A stretch of DNA of 25,009 nt from Chthonomonas sp. UBA2391 (GTDB lineage: Bacteria > Armatimonadota > Fimbriimonadia > Fimbriimonadales > Fimbriimonadaceae): contig DDSL01000086.1 in NCBI GenBank assembly GCA_002343825.1, forward strand, positions 27,729 through 52,737. Reading direction: 5' to 3'. The position numbers and the translations under genes were made by a program. The notes under the pieces were generated by a model. That model did not search any database. It was given only the letters and a program-made list of their open reading frames with translations, and was not told where the DNA came from. The first letter of the stretch is position 1. Each line of letters begins with the position of its first letter. Positions 1 through 7,935 of this stretch are shown here, in pieces.

Positions 1-584
1 TCTTGCTTGCCGGGGAACAAGCTCGCCGATTCGCGATCCAGCACGGCTTCGAGCCCCAGGACCTCACGACCCCACATAGCGAGGAGCGCTACCGATTGTG
101 GCAAGAACAGCAGCCCGAAATCGCCGAGTACGTGCACGCTAGTACTGATAAGCTAGGGGACACGGTGACCATGCTCGCCCTGGAACCCGGACCCCACTTG
201 GTCGCCGCCAGTTCCACTAGCGGATTGCCGTTCAAGCAACCCGGCCGGGTTGGTGATTCGCCGATCATCGGGGCTGGAATCTATGCCGACGACGAAGTCG
301 GTGCCGCTGGAGCGACAGGAAACGGAGAAGCTCTGTGGCGAGCCGTCGCGTCCTTCCGCACCGTCGATGCAATGCGTCGGGGACTCGGTCCGCAGGAAGC
401 TTGCGAGGAAACGATCCGGCACATGATGCGCCGCCAGCCCCACGATAAGAAGCTCCCAAGTGTCGTCTTCGCTCTGAGCAAGGAGGGCGAGATCGGGGCC
501 GCATGCTGCATCCGCCAGTTCGAACTCTGGATCTGCCGAGATGGAGAACTCGAGATGCAGGTTTTCCATCCAATTTCCCTCTAG
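1..584 (+). CDS. Glycosylasparaginase / isoaspartyl peptidase (Ntn hydrolase), 5'-truncated by the window edge
   Basis: The protein matches the N4-(beta-N-acetylglucosaminyl)-L-asparaginase family, self-cleaving Ntn hydrolases that release aspartate from glycosylated or isomerised asparagine/aspartate. The segment GRVGDSPIIGAGIYADDEVG, followed by ATGNGE, is the family's conserved block. The sequence LGDTVTM holds the expected nucleophile, Thr at about residue 54 counting from base 3, which becomes the N-terminus of the beta subunit after autocleavage. The frame is open to the left edge and the first visible residues (LLAGEQARRF) align to the middle of the alpha subunit, so the true start lies outside the window; the TTG at base 3 is internal. 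The TAG stop at 582-584 lies 9 bases before selB, so the genes may be co-transcribed. No signal peptide can be assessed. Family assignment is confident; the exact substrate is not. Confidence 0.85.
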   Translation, partial: LLAGEQARRFAIQHGFEPQDLTTPHSEERYRLWQEQQPEIAEYVHASTDKLGDTVTMLALEPGPHLVAASSTSGLPFKQPGRVGDSPIIGAGIYADDEVGAAGATGNGEALWRAVASFRTVDAMRRGLGPQEACEETIRHMMRRQPHDKKLPSVVFALSKEGEIGAACCIRQFELWICRDGELEMQVFHPISL

Positions 585-593
585 GGGTCCCCT

Positions 594-2495
594 ATGGCGC
601 GCCTTATCGGACTCGCTGGGCACGTGGACCATGGCAAAACCACGTTGGTCCAAGCCCTAACCGGGGTCGATACCGACCGGCTTCCGGCCGAAAAAGAGCG
701 CGGGATGACGATCGATCTCGGGTTTGCTCCTCTGGATCTGCCAGGAGTCGGGCGGGTCAGCGTGGTCGATGTCCCCGGACACGCCAAGTTTCTCCACAAT
801 ATGCTCGTCGGAGCCCTCGGCACCGATGTCGCGTTGCTCTGCGTGGCCGCCGACTCGCTGGTGATGCCCCAAACCGAAGAGCACCTCGCGATCCTGCGCC
901 TGCTGAGTGTCGAGCGTTTGGTGGTCGCGCTCACGTTTGCCGACCGGGCCAGTGATCTTGAACTCGCTCGAACGATGATCCGAGAATGGCTGGATCAAAG
1001 CGGATATTCCCAGGCTCAGGTGGTCCCCGTCTGCGCCCCGCGGGGGGAGGGAATCGACGAGGTTCGCGGCGCGCTTGGCGAGGCCCTGGCTGGGGAGGAG
1101 CGGACTCTGGAGCCGAACTGGCTTCTTCCCGTGGACCGCATCTTTAGCGCCAAAGGGCATGGGCTCGTGGTCACCGGGACCCTCGCGCGGGGTCAAGTTT
1201 CGGTTGGCGATCCCATCGAAATCCAACCGATGGGCTTGCGGTCGAAAGTTCGGAGTCTGCAATCCCACGGCGAGAACCTTGAGACCGCCCAGAGAGGGAT
1301 GCGCGTTGCGATCAACCTGGCTGGAATCGATCGCGAGCAACTTGACCGAGGGACCCTCATGGGTACCCCCGGAACGGTCTTTGCGACGGAGAGGATCCGA
1401 GTTGAAGTCGACTGGCTAGAGGTTCCCAAGCCTGGATCCCGGGTCCGGATTTCTCTGGGGAGCGATGAGGTGATGGCCCGTGTGCGCCTCTCGGAATCGC
1501 CCGCCGTCCGGGCCCACAGCCAAGCCCTCGTCCCCCGGGAACCGGGGGACTCTGCCCCCGAACGGCGGAATGCCCTAGCCCAAAACGTCGAACTCCGACT
1601 CGAGCGACCCGCCGCGGCTGCCCAAGGTCAGCGCCTGATCCTGCGGCGCTATAGCCCGCCCGACCTTCTGGGCGGCGGCGTGATCATCGACCCGTTCGGC
1701 CAAACCCCGACGGCGGCCGCGAGTCCAGTCGCGGACCCGATCTCAGCCGCAGTCCTGGCGACCCCCCATGGGCTCCCAACGGATCGTCTCTGCCAACTCT
1801 TGGGCCAGACTCCCCAGCAACTTGGCGACCCTCTTGAAAGAAAGAAGCGATCTGGACAGCTCCTCGGATTCGCCGGGTGGTGGATGGTGCCCGATCAGCA
1901 TCGGTCTCTGGCCGAAGAACTCAGCCGGGTGCTTTTGGAACTCCACGGCAAGTTTCCCGACCGCGCTTGGCTCCCGCGGGATAAGGTCCTAGAGTTGGCC
2001 AAAATCCCGCTCGAGCAGAAGCCGCTGGAGCGCTGGCTTGCTCGACTCGCCGAAGAGGGGAAAATCCGCTTGCAAGGAGCGGGAATCGCCGACGCCTCGT
2101 TCGAGGTTCGTCTGACCCCGAAGCAAGAGGCCCTCTGGAAGCGGGTGGAGGATGAATTGCTGAGCCAAGGGGTCAACGTCCAAGAACCCAAGAAGATTGC
2201 CCTCGCGCTCAATCTCCCCCACCAAGCCGTCACCGAGATCCTCAACCTGGCCGTGCAAGGAGGTCGTGCGATCCACATCTCGCCCGAGATCATTTTGCCG
2301 ACCCCGACTTTGCAGAAGGTGATTGGGGAATTGAGAGCTTGGGGAGCGAAGGGGTTCACGCCCGCCGAATTCCGGGACCGATTCGAAACCAGTCGAAAGT
2401 ACGCGATCCCCATCTTGGAGTATCTCGACAAAAAGCGCGTGACCGAACGGGTTGGCGAGGTCCGGGTCCTCAGAGAGGGGGCGGAGAAGTGCTGA
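594..2495 (+). CDS. selB: Selenocysteine-specific translation elongation factor SelB
   Basis: SelB is the dedicated GTPase that carries Sec-tRNA to in-frame UGA codons marked by a SECIS hairpin. The 633-residue protein has the full layout: a G domain with GHVDHGKT (residues 9-16) and DVPGH (59-63), EF-Tu-like beta barrels from about 175, and C-terminal winged helices ending in a SelB-typical TSRKYAIPILEYLDKKRVTE block. The ATG at 594 starts directly before MARLIGLAGHVDHGKT. Odd point: the G4 motif, normally T/NKxD, reads TFAD (residues 114-117), so the lysine that contacts guanine is phenylalanine. The third barrel also carries a short Pro/Arg-rich insertion near residues 310-325. No selA, selD or Sec-tRNA gene lies in the window, so selenocysteine use by this organism is not shown. 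The stop overlaps the next gene's start by 7 bases. Confidence 0.93.
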   Translation: MARLIGLAGHVDHGKTTLVQALTGVDTDRLPAEKERGMTIDLGFAPLDLPGVGRVSVVDVPGHAKFLHNMLVGALGTDVALLCVAADSLVMPQTEEHLAILRLLSVERLVVALTFADRASDLELARTMIREWLDQSGYSQAQVVPVCAPRGEGIDEVRGALGEALAGEERTLEPNWLLPVDRIFSAKGHGLVVTGTLARGQVSVGDPIEIQPMGLRSKVRSLQSHGENLETAQRGMRVAINLAGIDREQLDRGTLMGTPGTVFATERIRVEVDWLEVPKPGSRVRISLGSDEVMARVRLSESPAVRAHSQALVPREPGDSAPERRNALAQNVELRLERPAAAAQGQRLILRRYSPPDLLGGGVIIDPFGQTPTAAASPVADPISAAVLATPHGLPTDRLCQLLGQTPQQLGDPLERKKRSGQLLGFAGWWMVPDQHRSLAEELSRVLLELHGKFPDRAWLPRDKVLELAKIPLEQKPLERWLARLAEEGKIRLQGAGIADASFEVRLTPKQEALWKRVEDELLSQGVNVQEPKKIALALNLPHQAVTEILNLAVQGGRAIHISPEIILPTPTLQKVIGELRAWGAKGFTPAEFRDRFETSRKYAIPILEYLDKKRVTERVGEVRVLREGAEKC

Positions 2496-3415
2496 CCGGC
2501 CATGTCGAAAACTTCCTGAGGGCGATCGCCAGCACCCGGTCTCCTCACACCGTTCGAAACTACCGAATCGATCTCACCCAACTCGTTCAATCGGTGGGCG
2601 AGAGCCCGGCCTGGACCGAATCCGAGCTCCAAAAGTACTTGCGGGAGCACGCCCCCAATCCTGTGACCCGAGCCCGAAAGCTCAGTGCGCTCCGCACCTT
2701 CTTTCGCTATCTGCGCCAGATCGGGCTGCTAGATGGGGATCCGGCCGCCAACCTGATGTCGCCCATCCGCCGCAAGCCTCTGCCCAAGGCACTGAGCCAA
2801 GGGGACGCGACTCAGTTGCTGGATCAAGAGCCCAACATCGCCACTCCCCTCCGCGATCACGCCCTGCTTGAGATGCTTTATGGTGCCGGGTTGCGAGCGA
2901 GCGAGGTGGTGTCGCTCGACGTGGGAAATGTGGATCTCGATCAGCGGATGGTCCGGGTCCGGGGCAAGGGAAACAAAGACCGCATTGCTCTCTTTCCTGT
3001 CGCGACGGCCACCGCTGTCCGAGCATATCTTGATCAAGAAAGGGTGCCGGCAAAGTCCGGGATGGCGCTCTTCACCAATCAGCACGGAGGGAGGCTCACC
3101 ACACGGACGGTTCAAAACGTGCTGAAGCGATGGGCCAAGCTAGCCGGATTGCCGACCGACGTCTCGCCCCACACCCTTCGCCACACCTTTGCCACTCACC
3201 TGTTGGATGGCGGAGCCGACCTCAAGACGGTTCAGCAGTTACTCGGACATGAGAGTCTCGCCACCACCCAAATCTACACCCACATCAGTATCGAGCGCCT
3301 CAAAGATACTGTGAATCAGGCCCACCCTCGGGCGGGGTCTTCGGAGCCTCTTCCGAACTTGGTGGGGTCGGGGTCTCCGGAGTCGGGAGACTCGGAGCCG
3401 GATCCGCCCTCCTAA
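2489..3415 (+). CDS. xerC: Tyrosine recombinase, XerC/XerD type
   Basis: XerC/D recombinases resolve chromosome dimers at dif. The 308-residue protein has an N-terminal SAM-like core-binding domain (about 1-90) and a C-terminal catalytic domain. All catalytic residues are visible: R136 (GAGLRASE), K160 (RGKGNKDR), H228 and R231 (HTLRH), H254 (LLGHES) and nucleophile Y263 (IYTHIS). The open frame extends left to 2339, but that part lies inside selB and has no family match. The GTG at 2489, with a purine-rich AGAGAGGGGG 8-17 bases upstream and a 7-base overlap with the selB stop, gives the normal family length and suggests translational coupling. The last 38 codons form a Ser/Pro/Gly-rich tail that lies antisense to the 3' end of the neighbouring deacetylase gene. 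XerC and XerD cannot be told apart from this alone, and no dif site was identified. Confidence 0.9.
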   Translation: MLTGHVENFLRAIASTRSPHTVRNYRIDLTQLVQSVGESPAWTESELQKYLREHAPNPVTRARKLSALRTFFRYLRQIGLLDGDPAANLMSPIRRKPLPKALSQGDATQLLDQEPNIATPLRDHALLEMLYGAGLRASEVVSLDVGNVDLDQRMVRVRGKGNKDRIALFPVATATAVRAYLDQERVPAKSGMALFTNQHGGRLTTRTVQNVLKRWAKLAGLPTDVSPHTLRHTFATHLLDGGADLKTVQQLLGHESLATTQIYTHISIERLKDTVNQAHPRAGSSEPLPNLVGSGSPESGDSEPDPPS

Positions 3416-4253
3416 CCCCCGGTAGGGTCGTCACCCGGAAGGGCTCGGCATACTCGACTCCGATTCGCTTTCCGGCGGTCGTTGCCGATCCGACGATGAT
3501 CCCCCGAACGCGGCCCATCGCGAGGTCGGTGAACTGGCTCTTGTGGATCGCCAAAAGATCCCATCTCTGGTCCCATTTCTGGGTGACATCGATGAAGGCG
3601 TTTCCGTGCATCGTGCTGAATCGCATCAGGGTGAGCGGGAATCCCGAGCGCTTCGCCGCGATCTCGGTGGCCTCGCCGGTCCGACGATGATCGGCATGGC
3701 TCGCCCGGGGCGGGGGATCCGCGTCGAAGAGCATCAGGACATCCGGCAGATAGATCTCGATCTCCCGTTGGATCGCCCGAATCAGGGGCTCGCTCGTCGT
3801 CAATTGCCCATCGGGGAAACCGAGAAAGATCGTGTCCGACCCGCCCCAGGCGGTGGTCGCTTCTCTCTGCTCCGCCTGGCGGATGCGCCGATTTCTGGCT
3901 GCATCTTCAAACGGGTAGTAGCCCTTGTCGCCATCGGTGGTGACAACGAGCTTGCTCTGAACCCCTGCGTCCTTCATCCTGAGCAGCGTGCCCGCGATGT
4001 AGAACTCGGTGTCGTCGGGATGGGCCGTCACGATCAGGACTTTACGTTCGGGCGAAAACAAGCTCAGACTTGTGAGATCAAAGGCTGGGTTCGACTTCGG
4101 CGCGGGGCGCTCTTGCCAATCGAATTCCCAGGGCTGCCACCAGTAGAAGAGGCTGAAGCCGCCGACGCCCACGACGATCAGGCGAGTGAGGCAACCCAAG
4201 AATCCGCGTCTCTTCTTGGGTCGCTTATTGGATGGAGGGGTTCCTGGTTGCAC
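3300..4253 (-). CDS. PIG-L/LmbE-family N-acetylglucosaminyl deacetylase, membrane-anchored
   Basis: The family consists of zinc-dependent deacetylases acting on N-acetylglucosaminyl groups of glycolipids, mycothiol or bacillithiol precursors. The zinc motif AHPDD is at residues 77-81, followed by TE, and the second motif SHADHRR is at about 185-191. The N-terminus is Lys/Arg-rich (RPKKRR), followed by one hydrophobic segment at about residues 19-40, so the catalytic domain is probably tethered outside the membrane. The annotated start is GTG at 4253; no strong ribosome-binding site is visible, so the start is moderately certain. The core ends near LPGV, after which a 36-residue Pro/Ser/Glu-rich tail runs antisense to the recombinase gene. 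It lies 52 bases downstream of the ankyrin gene on the same strand and may share its transcript. The substrate is unknown. Confidence 0.87.
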   Translation of the reverse strand: MQPGTPPSNKRPKKRRGFLGCLTRLIVVGVGGFSLFYWWQPWEFDWQERPAPKSNPAFDLTSLSLFSPERKVLIVTAHPDDTEFYIAGTLLRMKDAGVQSKLVVTTDGDKGYYPFEDAARNRRIRQAEQREATTAWGGSDTIFLGFPDGQLTTSEPLIRAIQREIEIYLPDVLMLFDADPPPRASHADHRRTGEATEIAAKRSGFPLTLMRFSTMHGNAFIDVTQKWDQRWDLLAIHKSQFTDLAMGRVRGIIVGSATTAGKRIGVEYAEPFRVTTLPGVRRADPAPSLPTPETPTPPSSEEAPKTPPEGGPDSQYL

Positions 4254-4305
4254 GGGTTCCCATTATCTACGCTGGACGCGGCCAACCGGGTGCATCCTCC
4301 GGGAC

Positions 4306-5679
4306 CTAAGCTAGGTCTGGCCAGCGCTGCAACACTCGATCTTGTACTGCGTCACTCCCAAAGAGCCGCACCGGCGGAGGCGACCCGGCCTCGATCAGCA
4401 GGTCCACACAGGCCAGCCACCCGTCCCCCTCGGAGAACTGGGAGGCATGCATCGCCCACTGAATCGGGATCGCTTGATACTTATCTTGAGTATCCTCCAG
4501 GGGAGGATCGAAGGCCAAGAGTGCCCGCACAACCTCGGGGTGCCCGGCAAAGCAAGCGCAGTGGAGCGGGGTCCCGTTCGAGTCATCACGCTCGGTGATC
4601 GAGAACCCTCCGGCCATAAAGGCGGGGATTGCCTCGGCTCGACCTAACCAGCAAGCGTCGGTGAAGGCCCGTTTCCTCTTGGCCGAGAGGCCAGAGTAGT
4701 GCTCCTGCAGTGCGGAAGCTCGCTCGATGTCACCCCGCCAACAAGCGGCCAAAAGCTGATCGGCTTCGGTTGATTGGTAAGTCCCGATCGTTCCCAGGTT
4801 CCTTTCGTGGGCTAGCTGAGCGGGGATCACTCCATCGACTCCGGGGCTGTTGGGGTCGGCTCCGGCCTCGATCAATCGCTGAAGGGTAGCGAGGCCCCGA
4901 CCGCGGCGGATCGCGTGGACCAGCGGATTCCCTTCGCGAAGATCTTGGACGTAGGGCAGCAGGATCTCAAGACCCTCAGGGTCATCGAAGTCCAAAACCC
5001 GGAGCAGGGCGTTTGTCCCTTTCACCGTGGCGCCGTGCTGCAGGAGGAGGCGGAGGGACTCGTGCCGCTTGTGTTCGGCCGCGTGGTAGAGCGACTCGTT
5101 GTCGTCCGGATTGGCTCCGGCTTCCAGCAGCATGCGCACCGACTCTGGATCCTCGCCGACCGCGACGGCGGCAAAGAGGATCGAGAGGGGATGAGAATCC
5201 CACTCGGGGATCAAGATTTGGGTGCTGGGATCGGTGCCTCGGCGGATGAACTCGGCCAGCATCTCGCGGTACCGAGGTTTATTCTCTCGCCCGAACGGCG
5301 AGAAGGCGACGTAGGCGATGGCGGGGTAGGGTGCCCCGATTGGTTCGACGAGATTGCTGAGCGTGAGAAGCTGGGCGATCTGGGATCTTTGGACCAACTC
5401 GGGCCGCTTTTCCCAAACTCGTCGAGCTGCCTTGGCATCGAGGATCGCGTTCTCTAGGATCCGGATCGCTTCGTCGTCGGTCGCCCGCGCGATTTGGGCT
5501 TCTTGGACGGCGTGAACCAGCTTCGGCCACGATTCGAATCCGTAGGATTGGGCGAGTTGATGCTGGGCCTGGTGGAGCCGAGCCTCGGGGTTGGTGCGTC
5601 GTGCCTCGCGGAGGAGGTCTTTTGCCTGGGAGCGGAGGTGCTCCAGATTGGCGGTTTCGGGAAGGTTGTTGTTTGTCAT
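4306..5679 (-). CDS. Ankyrin-repeat protein
   Basis: This is a 457-residue protein built mostly of ankyrin repeats. The N-terminal block has NLEHLRSQAKDLLREAR and YGFESWPKLVHAV, a short helical region often found in front of ankyrin repeats in environmental bacteria. Repeat signatures follow: LLEAGANPDDNESLYHAAEH, LLLQHGATVKG, LIEAGADPNSPGVDG, a well-formed GTPLHCACFAGHPEVVRALL and a final LLIEAGSPPP. Such repeats bind partner proteins; no enzymatic domain, signal peptide or membrane segment is visible, so a cytoplasmic scaffold is likely but the partner is unknown. The ATG start at 5679 has AAAAGG about 8 bases upstream. The gene is transcribed away from the RNase E/G gene and is followed after 52 bases by the deacetylase gene. 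Confidence 0.85.
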   Translation of the reverse strand: MTNNNLPETANLEHLRSQAKDLLREARRTNPEARLHQAQHQLAQSYGFESWPKLVHAVQEAQIARATDDEAIRILENAILDAKAARRVWEKRPELVQRSQIAQLLTLSNLVEPIGAPYPAIAYVAFSPFGRENKPRYREMLAEFIRRGTDPSTQILIPEWDSHPLSILFAAVAVGEDPESVRMLLEAGANPDDNESLYHAAEHKRHESLRLLLQHGATVKGTNALLRVLDFDDPEGLEILLPYVQDLREGNPLVHAIRRGRGLATLQRLIEAGADPNSPGVDGVIPAQLAHERNLGTIGTYQSTEADQLLAACWRGDIERASALQEHYSGLSAKRKRAFTDACWLGRAEAIPAFMAGGFSITERDDSNGTPLHCACFAGHPEVVRALLAFDPPLEDTQDKYQAIPIQWAMHASQFSEGDGWLACVDLLIEAGSPPPVRLFGSDAVQDRVLQRWPDLA

Positions 5680-6066
5680 CAGCCGGACCTTTTGGGTTCG
5701 TCCGCGGCCTGCCGATCGGACCGGTTCGGTTGATCAGGTTGTTTTTGTCTTGAGTTCAGGTGGGTTCAACCCTTCCCGCAGGCCAGGATGCGCCCTGAGC
5801 GCAATAAGATGGTACACCATGTTTCTCGAAGTTTGGAGCGCGGGGTTCCAACTCTGCTTGTGCCCCGGGGGTCCACTCCGGGGCGATGGCGAGTTAGGTC
5901 GTAGCGATGCTCTGTCTACGGAAGACCAAGCGGCTTCTCAAATGGAGCGCGGAGCTGGAGCTCCGCGCTCCGGGTCGGTCGAGCTATCTGCCGAAGAGCT
6001 CGGATTAATCTTCCATCCTGGTAAACTAACCACAACGGAGACGCTAGGAGCCCCGCTGATTTCCCA
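5680..6066. other. Intergenic region between divergent genes, containing palindromic repeat material
   Basis: This 387-base stretch separates the ankyrin gene (-) from the RNase E/G gene (+), so it must hold both promoters. No convincing -35/-10 pair was found. It holds a weak stem (5862-5868 with 5878-5884, GCCCCGG/CCGGGGC) and a perfect 13-bp palindrome at 5944-5971. A shared GGAGCGCGG string occurs at 5835 and 5944. A plus-strand open frame crosses it, but the translation is only read-through of the repeats and shows no family features. Confidence 0.6.
5944..5971. repeat. Perfect GC-rich palindrome (REP-like candidate)
   Basis: GGAGCGCGGAGCT and AGCTCCGCGCTCC are perfect 13-base inverted arms around a 2-base GG centre. 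It lies 95 bases before the RNase E/G start and 265 bases from the ankyrin start. There is no T-run, so it does not look like a simple terminator. The related GGAGCGCGG string at 5835 hints at a dispersed intergenic repeat. Only one complete copy is seen in this window. Confidence 0.6.
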
Positions 6067-7935
6067 TTGACCGAATCGGAAAACAGCGAAGCCACCCGCG
6101 CGGCGACTCCATCGACCGCTAAATCGAGGCGCGCTTTGAGAAAAAAGAACAGTTTTTCCAAGTCGCGGAGCAACAGCAGCAGCCAAGGCAGCAGCAAGCC
6201 CGCGCAAAAGTTTCAAACCGAAATCATCGTCAACTGCAGCCCCCGCGAAACACGAATCGCGATGCTCGAAGACGGCAAGCTCCAAGAATATCGCGTCGAG
6301 CGCGAGGAGCGAGTCGTCGGGAGCATCTTTAAGGGCATCGTCCAAAACGTCCTCCCTGGAATGGATGCCGCTTTTGTCGACATTGGGCTGGAGCGCAACG
6401 CGTTCCTCTATGTCGCCGACATCCTCCCCGAAGAGGGCGGCCACGACAACAGCCCGGCCAGCATCAAGCGCAGCGAACTCCGCCGCCGAAAGATCAAGGA
6501 CCTTCTCCGCCCCGGTCAGGAGATCATGGTTCAGGTCACCAAAGGGCCCCGAGGAACCAAGGGAGCCCGGGTCACGACCCGGATCGCCTTGCCCGGGCGC
6601 TATGTCGTCCTCATGCCCGAGGGCTCCCATGTCGGGGTCTCGCGCAAGATTGAAGACCGGAGCGAGCGGGAGCGATTGCGCAAAGTTGGTGACGCCATCT
6701 TGCCCGACGGGTTCGGCCTGATCCTTCGCACAGAGTGCGAACAGCGCACCAGCAGCGAGCTCCACGCCGACGTGGTCTTTCTTCAGCAACTCTGGGGTCA
6801 GGTTTTGCAGGCCGCAAAACGGCTGAAGGCCCCGGCCTGCGTTCACCGCGACCAAACCCTGCTCTACCGAACCATTCGCGACATCTTCGGTGACGAAATC
6901 GACCGCCTCGTGATCGACGATCCCGACGAGTACGAGAAAGTCAACCTTGTCGCCAAGGTCGTGGCTCCCCAATTGGTCGACAAGATCGAACTTTATGACC
7001 GCGAGCGTCCGGTGTTTGACCAGTACGAAATCGAAAAAGATATCGACCGGTTGCTCAACCACAAGGTCGTCCTCAAGTCCGGGGCTTACCTGGTCGTCGA
7101 CGAGATGGAGGCCCTCACTGCGATCGACATCAACACCGGAAAGATGGTTGGTTCGACTTCGCTCAACGAGACCATTCTCAAGGCCAACCTCGAAGCCGCG
7201 GATGAGGTCTGTCGTCAGCTCCGCCTCCGCGATATGGGCGGAATCATCGTTATCGACTTCATCGATATGGAGTCGAACGAGGACAAGAAGAAGCTGATGG
7301 ACCACTTCACCAAGAAGCTGGAGCGCGACCGGGCCCGAACCCGAGTCGGCAAAATCAGCTCACTTGGACTGATCGAGATCACCCGCAAGCGAACCGGCGA
7401 ATCAGTCACCGAGGCCATCAGCGACGTCTGTCCTACCTGCGAAGGGCGGGGAAGAATCCCCTCCCAAGAGACCGTCTCTCTTTGGATCGAGCGAGACATC
7501 CGCCGCCGCCTGAATGAGGCCGGCAACGCCTTCTTTATCGAATGCCACCCCGCCGTGGTCGAAACTCTGATCGGAGCCGACGGAGAGAGTGTCGAGGACC
7601 TGGAACACGATCTGAACCGCGCGCTCTATGTTCGCGCCAACTTCGACTTCCAGTTCGATGAATACGAGATCACGAGCGGCACGATCCAAGAGTTCGACGC
7701 CGCCCACATGGGTCTGCGACGCGCTCAGGTGATGGAATGCAACGTCCGGTCTTCGAATCTCGATGCTGCGACGAAGGTGGTCGGTTGGACGGACCTCGGC
7801 TACTATGTGGAGCTGATCGATGGGGACAAATACTTGGGCAACCGGGTGAAGGTTTGCCTCCAAGATATCCGGCGCAGCTACGCCGTGGCCGATGTGATCT
7901 TGAGCGGTAGCGCTAGGCCACTTGCCGGGGCTTGA
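6067..7935 (+). CDS. rng: Ribonuclease E/G family endoribonuclease
   Basis: RNase E/G cuts single-stranded A/U-rich RNA and takes part in mRNA decay and rRNA 5' maturation. The core begins at EIIVNCSPRETRIAMLEDGK (about residue 55), with the S1 RNA-binding fold next (GSIFKGIVQNVLPGMDAAFVDIG). The metal-binding aspartates are D354 (AIDINTGK) and D397 (IIVIDFIDME), 43 residues apart as in E. coli RNase E. The zinc link CPTC is at 455-458. The protein ends soon after the catalytic core (622 residues), without the long scaffold tail of E. coli RNase E, so it is RNase G-like in size. The start is TTG at 6067: no ATG or GTG lies between it and the in-frame stop at 6022. Residues 1-50 form a Ser/Lys/Arg-rich extension that could bind RNA. 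The last 23 bases overlap the convergent HD-GYP gene. Confidence 0.92.
   Translation: MTESENSEATRAATPSTAKSRRALRKKNSFSKSRSNSSSQGSSKPAQKFQTEIIVNCSPRETRIAMLEDGKLQEYRVEREERVVGSIFKGIVQNVLPGMDAAFVDIGLERNAFLYVADILPEEGGHDNSPASIKRSELRRRKIKDLLRPGQEIMVQVTKGPRGTKGARVTTRIALPGRYVVLMPEGSHVGVSRKIEDRSERERLRKVGDAILPDGFGLILRTECEQRTSSELHADVVFLQQLWGQVLQAAKRLKAPACVHRDQTLLYRTIRDIFGDEIDRLVIDDPDEYEKVNLVAKVVAPQLVDKIELYDRERPVFDQYEIEKDIDRLLNHKVVLKSGAYLVVDEMEALTAIDINTGKMVGSTSLNETILKANLEAADEVCRQLRLRDMGGIIVIDFIDMESNEDKKKLMDHFTKKLERDRARTRVGKISSLGLIEITRKRTGESVTEAISDVCPTCEGRGRIPSQETVSLWIERDIRRRLNEAGNAFFIECHPAVVETLIGADGESVEDLEHDLNRALYVRANFDFQFDEYEITSGTIQEFDAAHMGLRRAQVMECNVRSSNLDAATKVVGWTDLGYYVELIDGDKYLGNRVKVCLQDIRRSYAVADVILSGSARPLAGA

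Noticed and set aside
2339..2488. N-terminal extension of the recombinase frame inside selB
   Set aside because: The 50 extra residues are Arg/Gly/Pro-rich, do not match the family and fully overlap the end of selB. The GTG at 2489 gives normal length.
3543..4598. 351-codon open frame on the plus strand
   Set aside because: It is antisense to the deacetylase and ankyrin genes, which have clear motifs; the plus translation shows none.
5757..5785. GGGTTCAACCC string resembling a tRNA T-arm
   Set aside because: The flanking bases do not form a 5-bp T-stem, and no acceptor stem, anticodon arm or CCA end is present.
5938..7305. 455-codon open frame on the minus strand
   Set aside because: It lies antisense to the RNase E/G gene, whose catalytic motifs are all in the plus frame. 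The minus translation is Asp/Val/Leu-rich with no family features, typical of a shadow frame in GC-rich DNA.
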